Part shown: positions 63,810 through 64,000 of the stretch, piece by piece
How positions within the stretch are numbered: the first letter of the stretch is position 1
How the letters are laid out: the number at the start of each line of letters is the position of its first letter
Position numbers and translations under genes: made by a program
Assembly (NCBI GenBank): GCA_950295325.1
Contig: OX485808.1
Coordinates: forward strand, 14,324,501-14,388,500
Direction: 5' to 3'
Source: Polytrichum commune
Taxonomy: Eukaryota > Streptophyta > Polytrichopsida > Polytrichales > Polytrichaceae
DNA: 64,000 nucleotides
Notes under the pieces: model-generated
The model's input: the letters and a program-made list of their open reading frames with translations, nothing else
The model's database searches: none
Told to the model about the DNA's origin: nothing

Positions 63810-64000
63810 GTATGGCATGTGACCAGAGGTGATCAATATGAAATTTTGATTGATGAAGCTGTTCTTGGGTGTGGACTAAATCATGGGATGAGTAGGAAGA
63901 ACAAATGAACAATCTGCAGCAACTATCTTGAACATTTAGTAAGTGAACTGGTACTAAGAATGTAAGAATGTTGGAGTTTGGCTTAGAATAGTCTATTACA

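Noticed and set aside
1..64000. tRNA, rRNA or organelle-derived insertions
   Set aside because: I looked for tRNA B-box words (GGTTCGAATC-like) and found only isolated partial matches without a cloverleaf; no rRNA-like or plastid-like stretch was noticed.

Overview
The window is nuclear DNA of a land plant. It holds intron-rich genes with canonical GT..AG junctions, a COBRA-like GPI-anchored wall protein (a plant-specific family), plant-type BRR2, RBBP5-like and TRA1 proteins, telo-box motifs, and AT-rich intergenic DNA full of short non-autonomous DNA transposons. The lineage cannot be fixed from the sequence. Moderate introns, 6-17 kb gene deserts and degenerate transposase/SWIM-like reading frames would fit a moss, lycophyte or other seed-free plant, but this is a weak inference.

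Layout. 1-17.4 kb is a gene desert of MITEs, microsatellites and poly-G/poly-C tracts. 17.4-22.3 kb (+) is a five-exon COBRA-like gene (COBL7/10 type, 687 aa) whose first intron and 3' region are built from diverged tandem repeats. 22.3-28.7 kb is intergenic and contains a hAT-like MITE inserted into another copy of its own family. 28.7-35.9 kb (-) is an eight-exon RBBP5/SWD1 homologue (about 604 aa; COMPASS H3K4 methyltransferase core) with four copies of one foldback element in its introns and downstream flank. 35.9-42.2 kb is intergenic and holds two inverted copies of a roughly 0.6 kb repeat, each with an array of small hairpins whose stems vary while the loop stays constant. 42.26-50.44 kb (-) is a complete seven-exon BRR2 U5 snRNP helicase (2179 aa). 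50.4-61.0 kb is intergenic with degenerate transposon-derived reading frames (57-59.4 kb) and a nested TIR element. 61.03 kb to the right edge (+) is the 5' part of TRA1/TRRAP (four coding exons, 303 codons, continuing past the window).

The four genes are housekeeping or wall genes with no sign of working as a cluster. RBBP5 and TRA1 are both chromatin-complex subunits and BRR2 is spliceosomal. The most unusual content is the repeat fraction: at least nine small inverted-repeat families. For most of them, element boundaries and, in several cases, perfect target-site duplications can be read directly (8 bp, 5 bp, TAA or TA).
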